Positions 33,601 through 44,179 of a DNA stretch of 64,000 bases are shown here, piece by piece. The notes beneath the pieces are model-generated. The model searched no databases. It saw nothing but the letters and a program-made list of their open reading frames with translations, and was not told where the DNA came from. Location: assembly GCF_000471905.2 (NCBI RefSeq), contig NW_006498507.1:2645278-2709277 (forward strand). The letters run 5' to 3'. A program made the position numbers and the translations under genes. The stretch's first letter is position 1. Each line of letters opens with the position of its first letter. This DNA comes from Amborella trichopoda. Lineage: Eukaryota > Streptophyta > Magnoliopsida > Amborellales > Amborellaceae.

Positions 33601-33872
33601 ATCTTCTTTCCAAATAAGGATCCTAATTAGTCTTTTGGTGATGAAAAGTTCATGCCTGAGGTTTAGCGTTCATTTCCATTGCTTTCTTTCTATAATCAAA
33701 TGGCCCCTGGTAGGAGCAACTCATGGAGATCTTCTTAGAAAGTTAGATTCTTTTAAGTTTTATACACTTGTGGCCTTTCATAAAAAATGCCAAAAATCAG
33801 CCCCATGTTGGAGAATGTTCTGAAATGAGCAAATTGTTTGTTCACCATATATGTCTTTGATAATAGTTTTAT

Positions 33873-34368
33873 GGGAGCGGTTTTTGTAAGGCCGCCACTT
33901 TTAAATAATAGGTAATGCCACATAGAAAGATCAAGCAAAAAATGTAGTTTTGATGTCGAAAACTTATTGTGTCTTGCAAATCTATTTTACTCCTAAATAT
34001 ATAATTTAAAACATAAAAAAAAGTATGCAAATCTGACATATCTATAAATGGATGGTCTCTAAGATTTTTACATGATGAACCACTTTTAGGACCTAAATAT
34101 ATATAATTTTTTATCAAATCTTTTTTTTTTTTTGAATGCTAACGTTTTATTATAAATGAGAGGAAGAGGTACGGGAGAAGAGAGAAGATAGAAAGGCAAA
34201 TACAAGAATTAGACAAAGTTGTTGACCACAATCATTTTTAGGCCACTATGTGACTAAAAAAATTATCAAATCCATGATTGTCCATGTTGAGATAACCGAT
34301 TTGCAAGTTTCCATATGTTGAAACTACATTTTTTGTTACAAGATTTGAAGTGCAGTTTACTTTCATAG
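33873..34368 (+). mobile_element. MITE relic carrying a retroposon insert
   Basis: GGGAGCGGTTTTTGTAAGGC, TAGTTTTGATGTCGAAAAC and later CATGTTGAGATAACCGATTT follow the family order but are diverged, and the right TIR is lost. It is split at 34121-34262 by a poly(A)-ended insert. Confidence 0.6.
34121..34262 (-). mobile_element. 5'-truncated retroposon with poly(A) and target duplication
   Basis: A perfect 10-bp direct repeat TTATCAAATC flanks it (34111-34120 and 34263-34272). On the minus strand it ends AATAAAACGTTAGCATTC followed by 13 A, with AATAAA at 34146-34151. This is the form left by L1-driven insertion of a LINE end or a processed transcript. The source sequence is not recognised. 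Confidence 0.75.
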
Positions 34369-34369
34369 T

Positions 34370-36166
34370 TGTATGTTCATCTACTATCGAGTTCATAACT
34401 TTTTAGTGTGCATAATTCACCCACTTCCTAACGGGGGTAGAAAAGAGAAGCATCTCTCTCTCAAACTAGGTTCCGCGCTATCAGAAAGTGATGACTCGGA
34501 GTAGGATGTAAAAAACCCGATTGAGGTAATCTCTGGCATCCTCTTTTATTTCTTCCATATTTATTTATTATATCTTTTATTCTCAAGCATAGGTTGTGCC
34601 TGTTCTTTGTTAATGAAAAGTGTGGTTTTGAATGGTTTCAAGTTCTTCATATCCTATTGTATTCTTTTATTTTATTTTATTTTATTTGAAGTTGTTATAT
34701 TGTAAAATGACTTCTTATGAGTGATCTAGGCAATAAAGAAAAGAAAAGAATTGAAAAAAAAAGAAAAAAAAATATTATATACTCCTATTTGATCACACAT
34801 GTTCTTCTTTCAAAACAACATCTTTCAAAAACAACATCGTTCGACACTATTTGAAGGTGTGTCTTACTTTGATTGTTTAGTGACTCAGCCTTACACAAAC
34901 CGACCGCTTCCTAAATTGAGAGGCCCGGATTTTAGCCAAGAATCATGAAAACACAGGATAATAAGGATGAAGTTATCTCAAAATGTTGGCATAGTTAAAG
35001 GGTTTCGTTTGCCAGCAGCGTTAGTGGCCTCCTCTTACACTACCAGGGGCACACAATTAATATAAAAATAATAAAGAAAAGACCCCATGAACCCTTTTAT
35101 TAAATCACCTGTAAGGGGTGGCTTTCTAAACACCCAACCCACCCAATTATATAACCCAGATGTAAATCTTGCCTGCTAATCATGGTTTATGGATCGCCAA
35201 TACATTTTTAACCTGTGTAAATTTTTAATGGGCCGGCCAGGGTTGGCACGGGCCCAATGTTGGACCGCAGATTCCTTGCTGGGTTCAAGGGCTCTAGCTC
35301 GGCCTTGCCTTGATGGTGGCTAGTTGGGTCTAGCTAGAGTTCTTTCAAATTTAAAAGGTTTGGCCTTTCGAGCTGAAAACGAGCGTTTATAAAATTGACT
35401 CGATCAAGGTACACGGCTTTTGTTTGAGCCAAGTTATTTGAGCAAATCTAAGTAACTCACCCAAATACAATTCAAATTAGAAAAATAAAAATTCAACACA
35501 AAAATTAATTTTTACGTAATATAACCTTCTCGTTTTTGTGAGATTGAAGGTCAAATGACTGGATGATCAGGTCCGCTGCTTTTGGGGTTCCACCATGCAA
35601 GATGATTGGGGTTTTTAAATGCCTTATTGTAAGAGGTTTCAAGTTCAAATCCTCTTCTTGAACACTTTTTTTAACTCTTAATTTTTTTTAAAAAAAAAGA
35701 AAAAAGAAAAGGTTTAATAAAAAGATATCAGATGGACCGTACACACAAACTAATACATTACTGGAATGTTTAGGTTAAAAATCGACACCTTGTTATATAG
35801 AACCAATTAAAAACGTGTGTATAGTATACCCGAGTTGTCCCAATCGAGTCTCGAAACACTGGTGAAAAAATTCAAGTCGTGGATGGAATGGGGCTGGGGT
35901 ATGTCGGTTACGGGGCCGAATGCTTCAAGAAACTTTCCGTCCTCCATTCCCACTGTAAATATATAAAAAATAAAAAAATAAAAAAAAAATCCAAGTCCAG
36001 GAATACCCTATGGTATCATTATTTTAGAAGTTGCGTCAGTAATAAATGAAAGCCCCTGGCCTTTTTGTGGGGAAGACCTAGCTTGTAATTGGTGTTAAAT
36101 TGTGCAAAAGACATGAAAAAGCTCCATTTCATGCTCTCTCCAAGGCTTTGTTGCTTTAGAAAATTA
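34370..36166. other. Intergenic DNA, no gene
   Basis: AT-rich DNA with a GGCC-rich patch at 35225-35330 that resembles the inside of hAT-type MITEs, but no ends could be matched. A tRNA B-box-like phrase at 35636-35650 lacks an A box. Confidence 0.4.
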
Positions 36167-36560
36167 GGAAGAAGTTTATATAAGTGTGGGCTCTAAAACG
36201 ATCAAATTAGGACACACCTCAATAATTTCACTAGAAGATGTTGTTTTGATGCATAAGTATCTTCAAATTGATTATCTCGGCCTCAAGATGCATCGACATA
36301 AAACAAAAAATGGATTCAAGTTTTAAAAATAATGTATCTTGTAATCCATTTTTGGATCATCAATTTTCAAGATTTTCGAGTTTTTATAGATCCGTTCGAT
36401 CTACACTATTTTTGAAACTTTAAATTTTATAATTAAAGATAAAATTATATTTTAAGGCTATCACAAAGATTTCCAATATTAAAACCACATTTCTCGACAC
36501 AATTTGAAAGCGCACTTTACTTTGATTGTTTGGAGCTTCGGTTTTATACAAACCACACGC
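36167..36560 (-). mobile_element. Mutator-like MITE, subfamily A, full length
   Basis: Starts GGAAGAAGTTTATATAAGTG, holds CTCGGCCTCAAGATGCATCG near 36277, and ends TTTTATACAAACCACACGC. The middle AAATTTTATAATTAAAGATA matches other copies. No clear target duplication is left. Confidence 0.75.
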
Positions 36561-36582
36561 TTAGAGATAGGACTCCAGCCTC

Positions 36583-36675
36583 CAGGGTTCCATTGAAACC
36601 CTAGAAAATTGCAATGAGGGGGAGAGGCAGGGTTCCATGAAACCCTAGAAAATTGCAATGAGGGGGAGAGAGAAA
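36583..36675. repeat. Tandem duplication, about 45-bp unit
   Basis: GGGTTCCATTGAAACCCTAG with AAAATTGCAATGAGGGGGAG occurs twice, the second copy lacking one T. Opposite-strand frames across this block are repeat artefacts. Confidence 0.85.
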
Positions 36676-37398
36676 GAGAGAAGGTGGGAACGAAGTTCCT
36701 AGCAATAAAAATGGGGGACAAAGGTAAGGATTGTTTCTGCAGGATGCCATTGAATACTACACTGTCAATACCTGCAACACATGCGGTGAGTGCCCTCCCT
36801 CTGACACTGGAGCAAGCATGGGCATTATTGCTCGTACCTTTGATACTTGTATGGGCTGCATTGCTTCCCAACTTTCAATGTATGGGCATTATTGGTACTA
36901 CCTTTAGAATCTTAGATACGTGGATGGGGTTCCACTAGTTTCTTTACTTGAAAATAAAGATGGGTCCGATCCCGGACCCATAGTTTGGGTCTGGGTCCAC
37001 TTGACCTTAATCCAATCCCGGTCTGGTTGTGGTCCGAGACTAGTTTTCCCTATAGGGGTTTGGGGTTGGGATCAACCCCATCTAACCCGATGCGGTATAT
37101 ATTGGCATATAGATATAATTAATGTTAGTTAGATATATGGTTATTATAATTTTTTTATTTATAGATCTAGATCCGATGGGTGAGGAGGACAGGGTGACTT
37201 GGACTCGACCCATGGGTCCAGGTCTAACTTAGAACTTGTTGTAGCTCCTTGTCGGGTTGAACCGAACCCGACTCTACCTATTCCCAACCCTACTCGGTAT
37301 GCTTCAAAATACAAATGAAGCTCTAGCATGTTCCTGGCCATTGCTATCTTAAAAAAATCAATGGAAGTGTAGGTGGATTGTATACAATGAGATTTTTA

Positions 37399-37760
37399 TT
37401 TCATGTAGCTAAAGCATTGCGATTGTATGGTGAGAGGATTATATTCATTTTGGTACCATAGTATGTAAATTGGAAGGGGAATGAGATGTGACATTGGGTT
37501 TTGTTATTTACTAGGTGATGATTTTATTAAAAAACACCAAAGTCGTGGTGTTTATTTCACTCAAGATTGGGTATCTCTGTCAGGTGTTATGTCCGTGACT
37601 TCAAATGGTATTCACGTTTGGCATATGCTGGCCCTGATTGAGATCTTTGAGGATGATATCGTATTACAGTTCGGCAGAGGAACTCTAGGACAACATTGAG
37701 GAAATGCACCTGGTGCAGTAGCTAATCGGTGGGCTTTAAAAGCGTGTAGCCAGACATAAA
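37399..37760 (+). pseudogene. rbcL: rbcL fragment transferred from the plastid
   Basis: A decayed piece of the Rubisco large-subunit gene (C-terminal barrel region). In order, with a frame change near 37440-37500: FHVAKALR (about 37399), [10 protein letters not shown] (about 37462), [20 protein letters not shown] (about 37517), [17 protein letters not shown] (about 37606), [11 protein letters not shown], a stop in place of the Pro-Trp that follows GTLGH, then GNAPGAVANRWALKACSQT (about 37700-37757). Each block matches plastid rbcL in order, with many changed residues, one stop and frame breaks. It is one of the few coding traces here that is not transposon or virus. Neighbouring plastid genes atpB or accD are not visible, so the insert is short. 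It is non-functional. Confidence 0.9.
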
Positions 37761-37789
37761 GTTACCTCTTGCCACAAGTAAAATAGGAT

Positions 37790-38795
37790 GGTTGGGGTGT
37801 GTCAATTTTTATTAGAAAATCTGAGCAATATTATCTTGAACTTTAAAGGTGGTTAAAGTACACACTGGGCCACTTGATTTAACATATGGCAGTTATGGAT
37901 GATTATAGTTATCATGTTTTTTTATACACCAAAGTTAGTCTTATGATAAAGCCAATATTGTTTTTCATTTTTGAGAATCATTGTATATGTTTTTAACGTT
38001 TGTACCCATGTTTTTTGGGTTTGTCTACAAAGAGACCATTTATCTTTTATATATGGATGTTATAATCATTTCTATCCATTAGATCTGAAATTGGATAGCT
38101 TAGGGTGAGTCACAAATTCCGATATTTTTTGTTTTTTTGAAACTTTGTATCTATTCAATAACACTTTTACAACTACCTATTTTGAAATTTAAGGAACAAA
38201 AATAATTATGACCACCATGTACAGAAGATAAATGTCCTTTTTGTAAATCTCTTTTAATCCTGGCTAAAATATCTTCCTAGTACTCCACCCAATTTATATG
38301 GGTGCTTCAAGCAAAAATACATGCATGCAAATAGAAATACCCCATTATTTAGTTCAAAGCTTGTATATCATCATAGCATCTGGGTTTCGAACAATATGCT
38401 ATCGAGTCCCCTACTATCCGATGTTAGTGGCTTGTTATTGTTGTGTGCCATCCTTATGCTCCATTTTGTTGAGACACTATGTGACAAGATGCGTAATGTC
38501 CGTTGTTGAATCGGACGGTTGAGGAGCTGCTAGCATACCATTTTCATACCCAAATGACATCTTAATTAACTCCCATGATTTCAAGACATGCATCACAATT
38601 ATAAACAATGAATTATGTAAGGAGTCTATGGCAACTGAGTCACTTCAACCTAGATTATTGTGGAATTGGGTAATTCGGGAAAGCAAAGCATGAAGAAAAG
38701 CAAAGGTGTAGAATATACGCTTGATCATGGAGATACGGCGAACACCTTTTATGATACGATGCATTTCTTTTATGGGAAAGCTTTCTATGTAACCC
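37790..38795. other. Intergenic DNA, no gene
   Basis: AT-rich sequence without repeats or coding motifs I can identify. Short frames around 38300-38520 have no support. Confidence 0.4.
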
Positions 38796-38798
38796 CAC

Positions 38799-38800
<2 letters not shown>

Positions 38801-38838
<38 letters not shown>

Positions 38839-39175
38839 TGTCGTACTACTACTCTACACGTACGTTAGTAGTTAGTAGTAGTAGTGGTCGTAGAGTAGTA
38901 GTCGTTAGTACGTACAACTAAGTACGTACAACGAACGTANNNNNNNNNNNNNNNNNNNNNNNNNNNNNNNNNNNNNNNNNNNNNNNNNNNNNNNNNNNNN
39001 NNNNNNNNNNNNNNNNNNNNNNNNNNNNNNNNNNNNNNNNNNNNNNNNNNNNNNNNNNNNNNNNNNNNNNNNNNNNNNNGTAGGAAGTACGGTACGAACC
39101 GTAACCTTTACTTAGTAGTACGTACTAGTCTACTTTACTTTTAGTTAGGTAAGACGTTCTACTACGTAACCCACC

Positions 39176-39210
<35 letters not shown>
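38801..39210. repeat. TA microsatellite pair around a gap
   Basis: (AT)n at 38801-38834 and (TA)n at 39179-39210 enclose two blocks of about 100 bases made almost only of GTA, TAC and CGTA words, with a 140-base gap between them. The outer contexts CTATGTAACCCCACCC and CTACGTAACCCACCCAC look like two readings of the same sequence. This is likely a mis-assembled or badly base-called TA array. Confidence 0.7.
38940..39079. other. Assembly gap, 140 N
   Basis: Unresolved bases inside the TA-rich region. True length is unknown. Confidence 0.99.
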
Positions 39211-39212
<2 letters not shown>

Positions 39213-39814
39213 GTATGTGACCTCTAATCTCAGCCGTTAGATTTGAGTAGATGGCTGAGATAGCTTGAGTCACAATGTCACAAGCTACCTCTTAACCGTC
39301 AGATCTTGATTCGACAACTCATAGTTTTTTATTTTTATTTTTATTCTATTAATCATTTTGAAGCAAAATTTGAAGCTCATAGGGGATCACAGTATAAAAA
39401 AATAAAAAATATCTCTAGTGATGAAAATTACTAAAACACCTCTTAAAATTTTAGCGGCATTTTGGTTATTTATTTTAAGGGAAATATTTTTTGTTTATTT
39501 TTTCTAGGTTCCCCTAATTTTATGACAGGGCACCCAAAATTTCATCCAAAAAGGTTTTGCACAAAAAAAATGAAATATAAAATAATATTTGGCATGACAT
39601 TGTGGCATGAACAGTCGTAGCTGTCGATTCAAATCAAATGACTAGGAAGTAGAGTCACATAAAATTTATATGTTGTTGGGATCACACATAAAGTTTTTCC
39701 GTCTTTTATTAGATTAGATTATGTAGGAAGTGATGGTTGAATTCTAGGATTTAGATGTTGTCAACCATGACTTATACGCTGTGGGGTCACTTATATGTTT
39801 TCTCTTTGTGATTC

Positions 39815-40010
39815 ATTTTAGTGGAGAAGTTGGGGTAGGGAACAAATGTTCGATAATAGGAGAGATCCATGTCTTTGGAGTTTTGACAATAATAAAGGGA
39901 ACCATATATATAATTGATTTTAGTGGAGAAGTTGGGGTAGGGAACAAATGTTCGATAATAGGAGAAATCCATGTCTTTGGAGTTTTGACAATAATAAAGG
40001 GAACCATATA
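39815..40010. repeat. Tandem duplication, 102-bp unit
   Basis: TTTTAGTGGAGAAGTTGGGG through AAGGGAACCATATATATA occurs twice with one base change in about 90 (AGAGATCC versus AGAAATCC). It is followed by (TA)n to about 40029. A recent event. Confidence 0.9.
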
Positions 40011-40029
40011 TATATATATATATATATAT

Positions 40030-41282
40030 TCTGTAACTATATATAGATCCAACGGTTTAAATTCAATCTAGGCTGATCTGACGAATACGATATCATTTCG
40101 TAATTGAATTTTAATTATTATTTTTTTACAAATCCAAATCATGTGAAATTTTAGGCATATATTATTCTTATCAACACACACTTAATAAAAATATAAAAAA
40201 AATAATTCGTAAAATATAAATTAACCAAAATACCTCTGAAATGTTTCGAGGTTAGTTTGGTCAATTTATTTTTCACGAAATATTTTTTGATATTTTACTG
40301 GATTCTAATATTTTTAAAGAATCTAAAATTTCACATGCTTTAGATTTATAAAAACAAAATTAAGATCTAAATACAAAATGAGATCGTATCCGTTAGATCG
40401 GCCAAGATTGAATCTAGGCCATTAAGTTTATATGTAGTCGTAGGCTAGTGGGTCTACGCCAGCATTTCTATATATATATATATATATATATGGAATCTCA
40501 GTCTTTAGATCTTTCGGTAATAATATATATGGAAAAAACTAACAAACAGTTGGAATGTATATGCACCCCTATTATCCCTAGTTTTCTAATTTAAGTGAAC
40601 CGTTGGGATATTTTCAGTAATAATATTTCAATTGTTTTTAAATTTTCTAAATTATTTGCAAATGAAATTTGAGGCTACTATACGGGTGCATCAAATAAAA
40701 ATTTTGATAAAAAAAAAACCAAAATACCCTTGCAAGATATAAGGATATTTTGGTCATTTATTTTATCAAAAATATTTTTAAATTTGTATTAGATCTATCC
40801 ATATGAGATATAGGTACATCCCAAATTTCATATCAAAATTATTCATAAAATAAACAACAAAATTATAATATGCACTCTAAGCCACCCAATTAATATGAAA
40901 CTCTTATAGGCTAAGTCGTGACATAATGACTAAAGCTATCAGATCGGACTGTTGGAAATAACAGTCTTACATGTTTCATACTTACGTCACCACAGGAAAT
41001 AATTTTTTAATAATAAATGAGATTAAGACCACTTACTCTTGTTATAAGGAGGTCCCGATTGCCCCGAGCTGCTGAATGTGAACTTTGGACACAAAACTGG
41101 AGAAAAATTTTATAAGGAAATTTATGCACGAGTGATTCCACATCCCATAACTATTAAATGTGACCTCCTTGAGCCGAAGGTAAGTATTCTTATTGTGTAC
41201 TATAAAGAAAAATCTTTTATGAGATGTCAGCTTCATATTATTGAAGTAAGGTGAAAAAAAAAATTAATAATAATAAATCTAG
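40030..41282. other. AT-rich intergenic DNA
   Basis: No gene. (AT)n at about 40470-40491. Phrases such as AATACCTCTGAAATGTTTCG, and AGGCACATC-like words after a polypyrimidine run, recur loosely around 39400, 40230 and 40720. They suggest related old repeats with no definable ends. Confidence 0.4.
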
Positions 41283-41555
41283 AACAAAGTGTTATGATAT
41301 AGGAACAATCCCATATGATTATCTCGAGCTCAAGATGTATAAATACTAAACAAATAGTGAACCTTATAACAAGTTATTTGGATGTCTATTTTCAAGCTTT
41401 TTGAGTATTTATAGCTCTGTTTGATCTATAGAATTTTCGGAATTTTAAGTTCTATAACTAGAGATGAAAAAAGTTTTTCAAATAGTGCAAATCGAGCATA
41501 TCTATAAAATATTTGAAAATATTAAAAACAAAATGTCCAGATAACTTGTTACAAT

Positions 41556-42310
41556 CAGTGATCGAAAATTCGGCAGAGTGCTTTCTACTCTGCCGAGTTA
41601 CTCAAGCTCGGGCCTTTGCCAAGCCCGAGTTGGGTGTCCAACTAGGGGATAATTAAAAAAGAATTCAAAAACATCATAAAATTTTTAAAATAGGAAACTT
41701 AGTTAAGATTTTTTATGTTTTTTATTATTTTGGCAAAGATTGAAAGTGTTTTCACAAAAAAAATACTTATTTTATATTTTCCCATTTTTTTTGGATCATT
41801 TTGAAAATACCCTCCGTCACAAGTTGATTTTTTAAAACCTATTGTTTTATTACCTTTTAGGAAAAGTACACAATAATACCATTAATCTTTGGTACAAGGT
41901 AGTCACAGTTCATCTTGACCATTGGAAATGAAATTTGATGGCTGCATTTATTTCATTGACCAAACTCAAACTTAAAAAGAAATTTTCTGAAACTTTATGA
42001 TACACCAAAGCTATTGGATTTCACTCAGATGGTTGGAAGCAATTGTGACCTCCTTGTATCAAAAAGTAAATAGTCTCATTGTATACAATCCCTATTTTTA
42101 ACATCATTTTAAAGTGTTTTGCTTAACTTTTCCTTCAATATGCATTTCATTTTTTTTTGGATTTTTTATATTTTTATAAGATTTTGACTTTTTTTTTTTT
42201 TTACTATCTCAATACTCAACTCTAATTGGGCCGAGATAGTCAAACTCAACCGGAGTAATAGGCTAGGGCCAAAATCGATTACTCGGTCCAAGTCATTTTT
42301 TTTAACATTG
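41556..42310. mobile_element. hAT-like element nested in the MITE
   Basis: Begins CAGTGATCGAAAATTCGG and ends TTTTTAACATTG (reverse complement CAATGTTAAAAA). The flanking octamers GTTACAAT (41548-41555) and GTTACAAC (42311-42318) give an 8-bp hAT-size target duplication with one change. It is non-coding. A related sequence without the inner insert lies at about 43840-44170. Confidence 0.7.
41866..42086. mobile_element. Foldback MITE nested in the hAT element
   Basis: The left arm GTACACAATAATACC, CTTTGGTACAAGGTAGTCAC pairs with the right arm, whose reverse complement is GTATACAATGAGACT, CTTTTTGATACAAGGAGGTC. Arms are about 75 bp. The related sequence at 43840-44170 lacks it, so it is the youngest layer. 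Confidence 0.7.
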
Positions 42311-42595
42311 GTTACAACATACATTATTTTTAAGATTTGAAGCTAGTTTTTTTCTTTATATCCATACGTTTCGAAGTTGAGAAGATTTTTCAACTATGAA
42401 ACATTATTTTTCTACTAACTTTTGAGTTACAACATACTTCTATATAAAAAAGTTGCAACCAACCTCATGCAACTTTTTCCTTGATGTAATGACATTGGTT
42501 GAATCACACTAAATAGGGAAAACCACTTTTTTCATTGTAACCAACGTTGTTTGTCCCTAAACATGCTTGTACATCCACTACCTCTTTCTCTCTCT

Positions 42596-42735
42596 CTCCT
42601 TCAACATGCACACAGTGTGCACAACTCCCTCTCTCAACATGCGCACAGTGTGCACAACTCTCTCTGTCAACATGCACATAGTGTGCACAACTATCTTTCT
42701 CTCTCAACATGCACACAGTGTGCACAACTCTCTCT
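42596..42735. repeat. Palindrome-bearing tandem array, 4 units
   Basis: Four units of about 31-38 bp, each with a near-perfect palindrome TGCACACAGTGTGCA followed by CAACT and a CT tract. Units 2 and 3 carry one change each in the palindrome. Confidence 0.9.
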
Positions 42736-42743
42736 CTCGTACT

Positions 42744-42922
42744 TTTCCCCAATAATATAGAAGCATAATAATGGAGGTATAAGTGTGTATGCACCCATTT
42801 ATGTGTACGCATGTTGTTGTGGTACCCATTCTGGACAGTGTGTTCCCCAATAATATAGAAGCATAATAATGGAGGTATAAGTGTATATGCACCCATTTAT
42901 GTGTACCCATTGTCGACAGTGT
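42744..42922. repeat. Tandem duplication, about 97-bp unit
   Basis: CCCCAATAATATAGAAGCAT through TGTGTACGCAT and GACAGTGTGT occurs twice with small indels. It adjoins the palindromic array and, like it, is rich in GTGT and TGCAC words. Confidence 0.85.
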
Positions 42923-43103
42923 GTACCTCCAATAGTACAAGCGAGTATGAGTGCTCATTTGCCCGATCACACATCCAAGCATGTCCATTATGAATGTGTT
43001 CACATGCTTGCCTCCTCAATCGAGGCGCTCTTTCTGCATGTGAACCTCTGTTTGTAGTTGAGAGAGAGAGAGAACCGGTCTAAGCCAACCACGTAAACTG
43101 TTC

Positions 43104-43395
43104 TTAGGATTATCTCTAAATTTATTTTTATATCTAATTAAAAAATTTTAAATTTAAGAAATAGTTAAAATCAAGTAGATCTATAAACATATGAAAAATC
43201 TTGAAAATGGACGGTGTAGATAATATGTTGTAAAATGCACTATTTATGAGACTTCAAATCTTTTTATTTTTCATGGTTATACATCTCAATTTCTAGATGA
43301 TCAATCAAAGGGTTTTTCAACATTAAAACTACCTTTTCCGATGGATTCTTGAAGGGCATATGTAGTTCTACATTATATAAGCTTTTTCCTTTTAA
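43104..43395 (+). mobile_element. MITE, subfamily B, 5'-truncated
   Basis: Begins inside the element (TTCTTAGGATTATCTC), holds AAATCAAGTAGATCTATAAA and ACATCTCAATTTCTAGATGA, and ends TATATAAGCTTTTTCC. It lacks the left TIR. Confidence 0.7.
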
Positions 43396-43564
43396 AAATA
43401 ATAAATTCATTTTTAATATGTCTTTTTGTGTTTTCTATCATTTTTGTAATGATGAAGTTTCTATGGGGACTGGGCTTTATGAAAACAAAATAAATTCACA
43501 GGAAAGCACTTTCGGCATCAGGAATCTTCATGATGACTCTAAAATTAATTTCAAACATCAACAA

Positions 43565-43790
43565 TAAAGTTTGAAACTAAAAAAATTTTCATATCTTTGG
43601 GATTTGTGAACGTTTATTTTTAGTACGAAATAGATGGTCTGCATGATTTGTTGCAATATACACTATTTTTAGATTTTGAAATCCTAATTTTTTTTATACA
43701 ACCATAATGTTCAAGCCAAAGTGATCGATTTAAAGGTCTTTCAAAAGGTTTTTCAACACTTGAATTGTAATTTTTGGTGAGTTATAAGGT
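43565..43790 (+). mobile_element. Diverged MITE fragment
   Basis: GTGAACGTTTATTTTTAGTA, GATGGTCTGCATGATTTG and TGCAATATACACTATTTTTA keep the family order. Both ends are missing. Confidence 0.55.
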
Positions 43791-43839
43791 GAGATTTTAC
43801 TTATTTTGAGAGGGTTAGCGCTATCAAATCATTTTCCTT

Positions 43840-44170
43840 TTTGTAGAGATTGGAAAATATTTTGCCCATAAATATTTATTTTTACACTTTTCCCTTTTTT
43901 TTCGATTATTTCTAAATTACACCCCATTATAAATTGATTTTTTTAAAATCTATTTTGTCACTACTTTTTTAACCATCTAGATGAGTTTTGCTTAATTTTA
44001 TTTTAAATATATATATTTTCCTTTTTTGAGGGATTTTTTTATTTTTCGATTTATTTTAAACACTTTTTGGTTTGGCTAGACTCAACCTAAGTTATACCAA
44101 ATAACTAAGGTTGAGTACAGGATACTCAGCTCAGCCAGGGGTCAAGTCCCGTGGCCGAGTTGAGCATTCT
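43840..44170. mobile_element. Relic related to the hAT element at 41556
   Basis: AAAATATTTTGCCCATAAAT, ACACCCCATTATAAATTG and TTTTTTCGATTTATTTTAAA parallel 41690-42200 without its 221-bp insert. The right side has ACTCAGCTCAGCCAGGGG-type words like the parent's TIR region. Ends are uncertain. Confidence 0.5.
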
Positions 44171-44179
44171 ACCACTAAG

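Larger units (their letters stand above)
41283..42482. mobile_element. Palindromic MITE relic split by a hAT element
   Basis: The left part (41283-41555) first runs in reverse orientation (ATCTCGAGCTCAAGATGTAT), then turns to forward orientation near 41480 (GCAAATCGAGCATATCTATA). The right part (42311-42482) continues forward (CATACATTATTTTTAAG, ending AAAAGTTGCAACC then CATGCAAC). The two halves are contiguous in other copies of the family. The 755-bp insert 41556-42310 separates them. Confidence 0.65.

Noticed and set aside
35580-35665. A tRNA-like B box (AGTTCAAATCC) followed by a T run, suggesting a tRNA gene or SINE.
   Set aside because: There is no A box or cloverleaf upstream and no target duplication.
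36479-36871. A 130-codon minus-strand frame.
   Set aside because: It spans a MITE end and a 45-bp tandem duplication, so its Ser/Pro-rich sequence is a repeat by-product.
42504-43003. Two minus-strand frames of 130 and 99 codons rich in His, Cys and Val.
   Set aside because: They are translations of the palindromic array and the 97-bp duplication.
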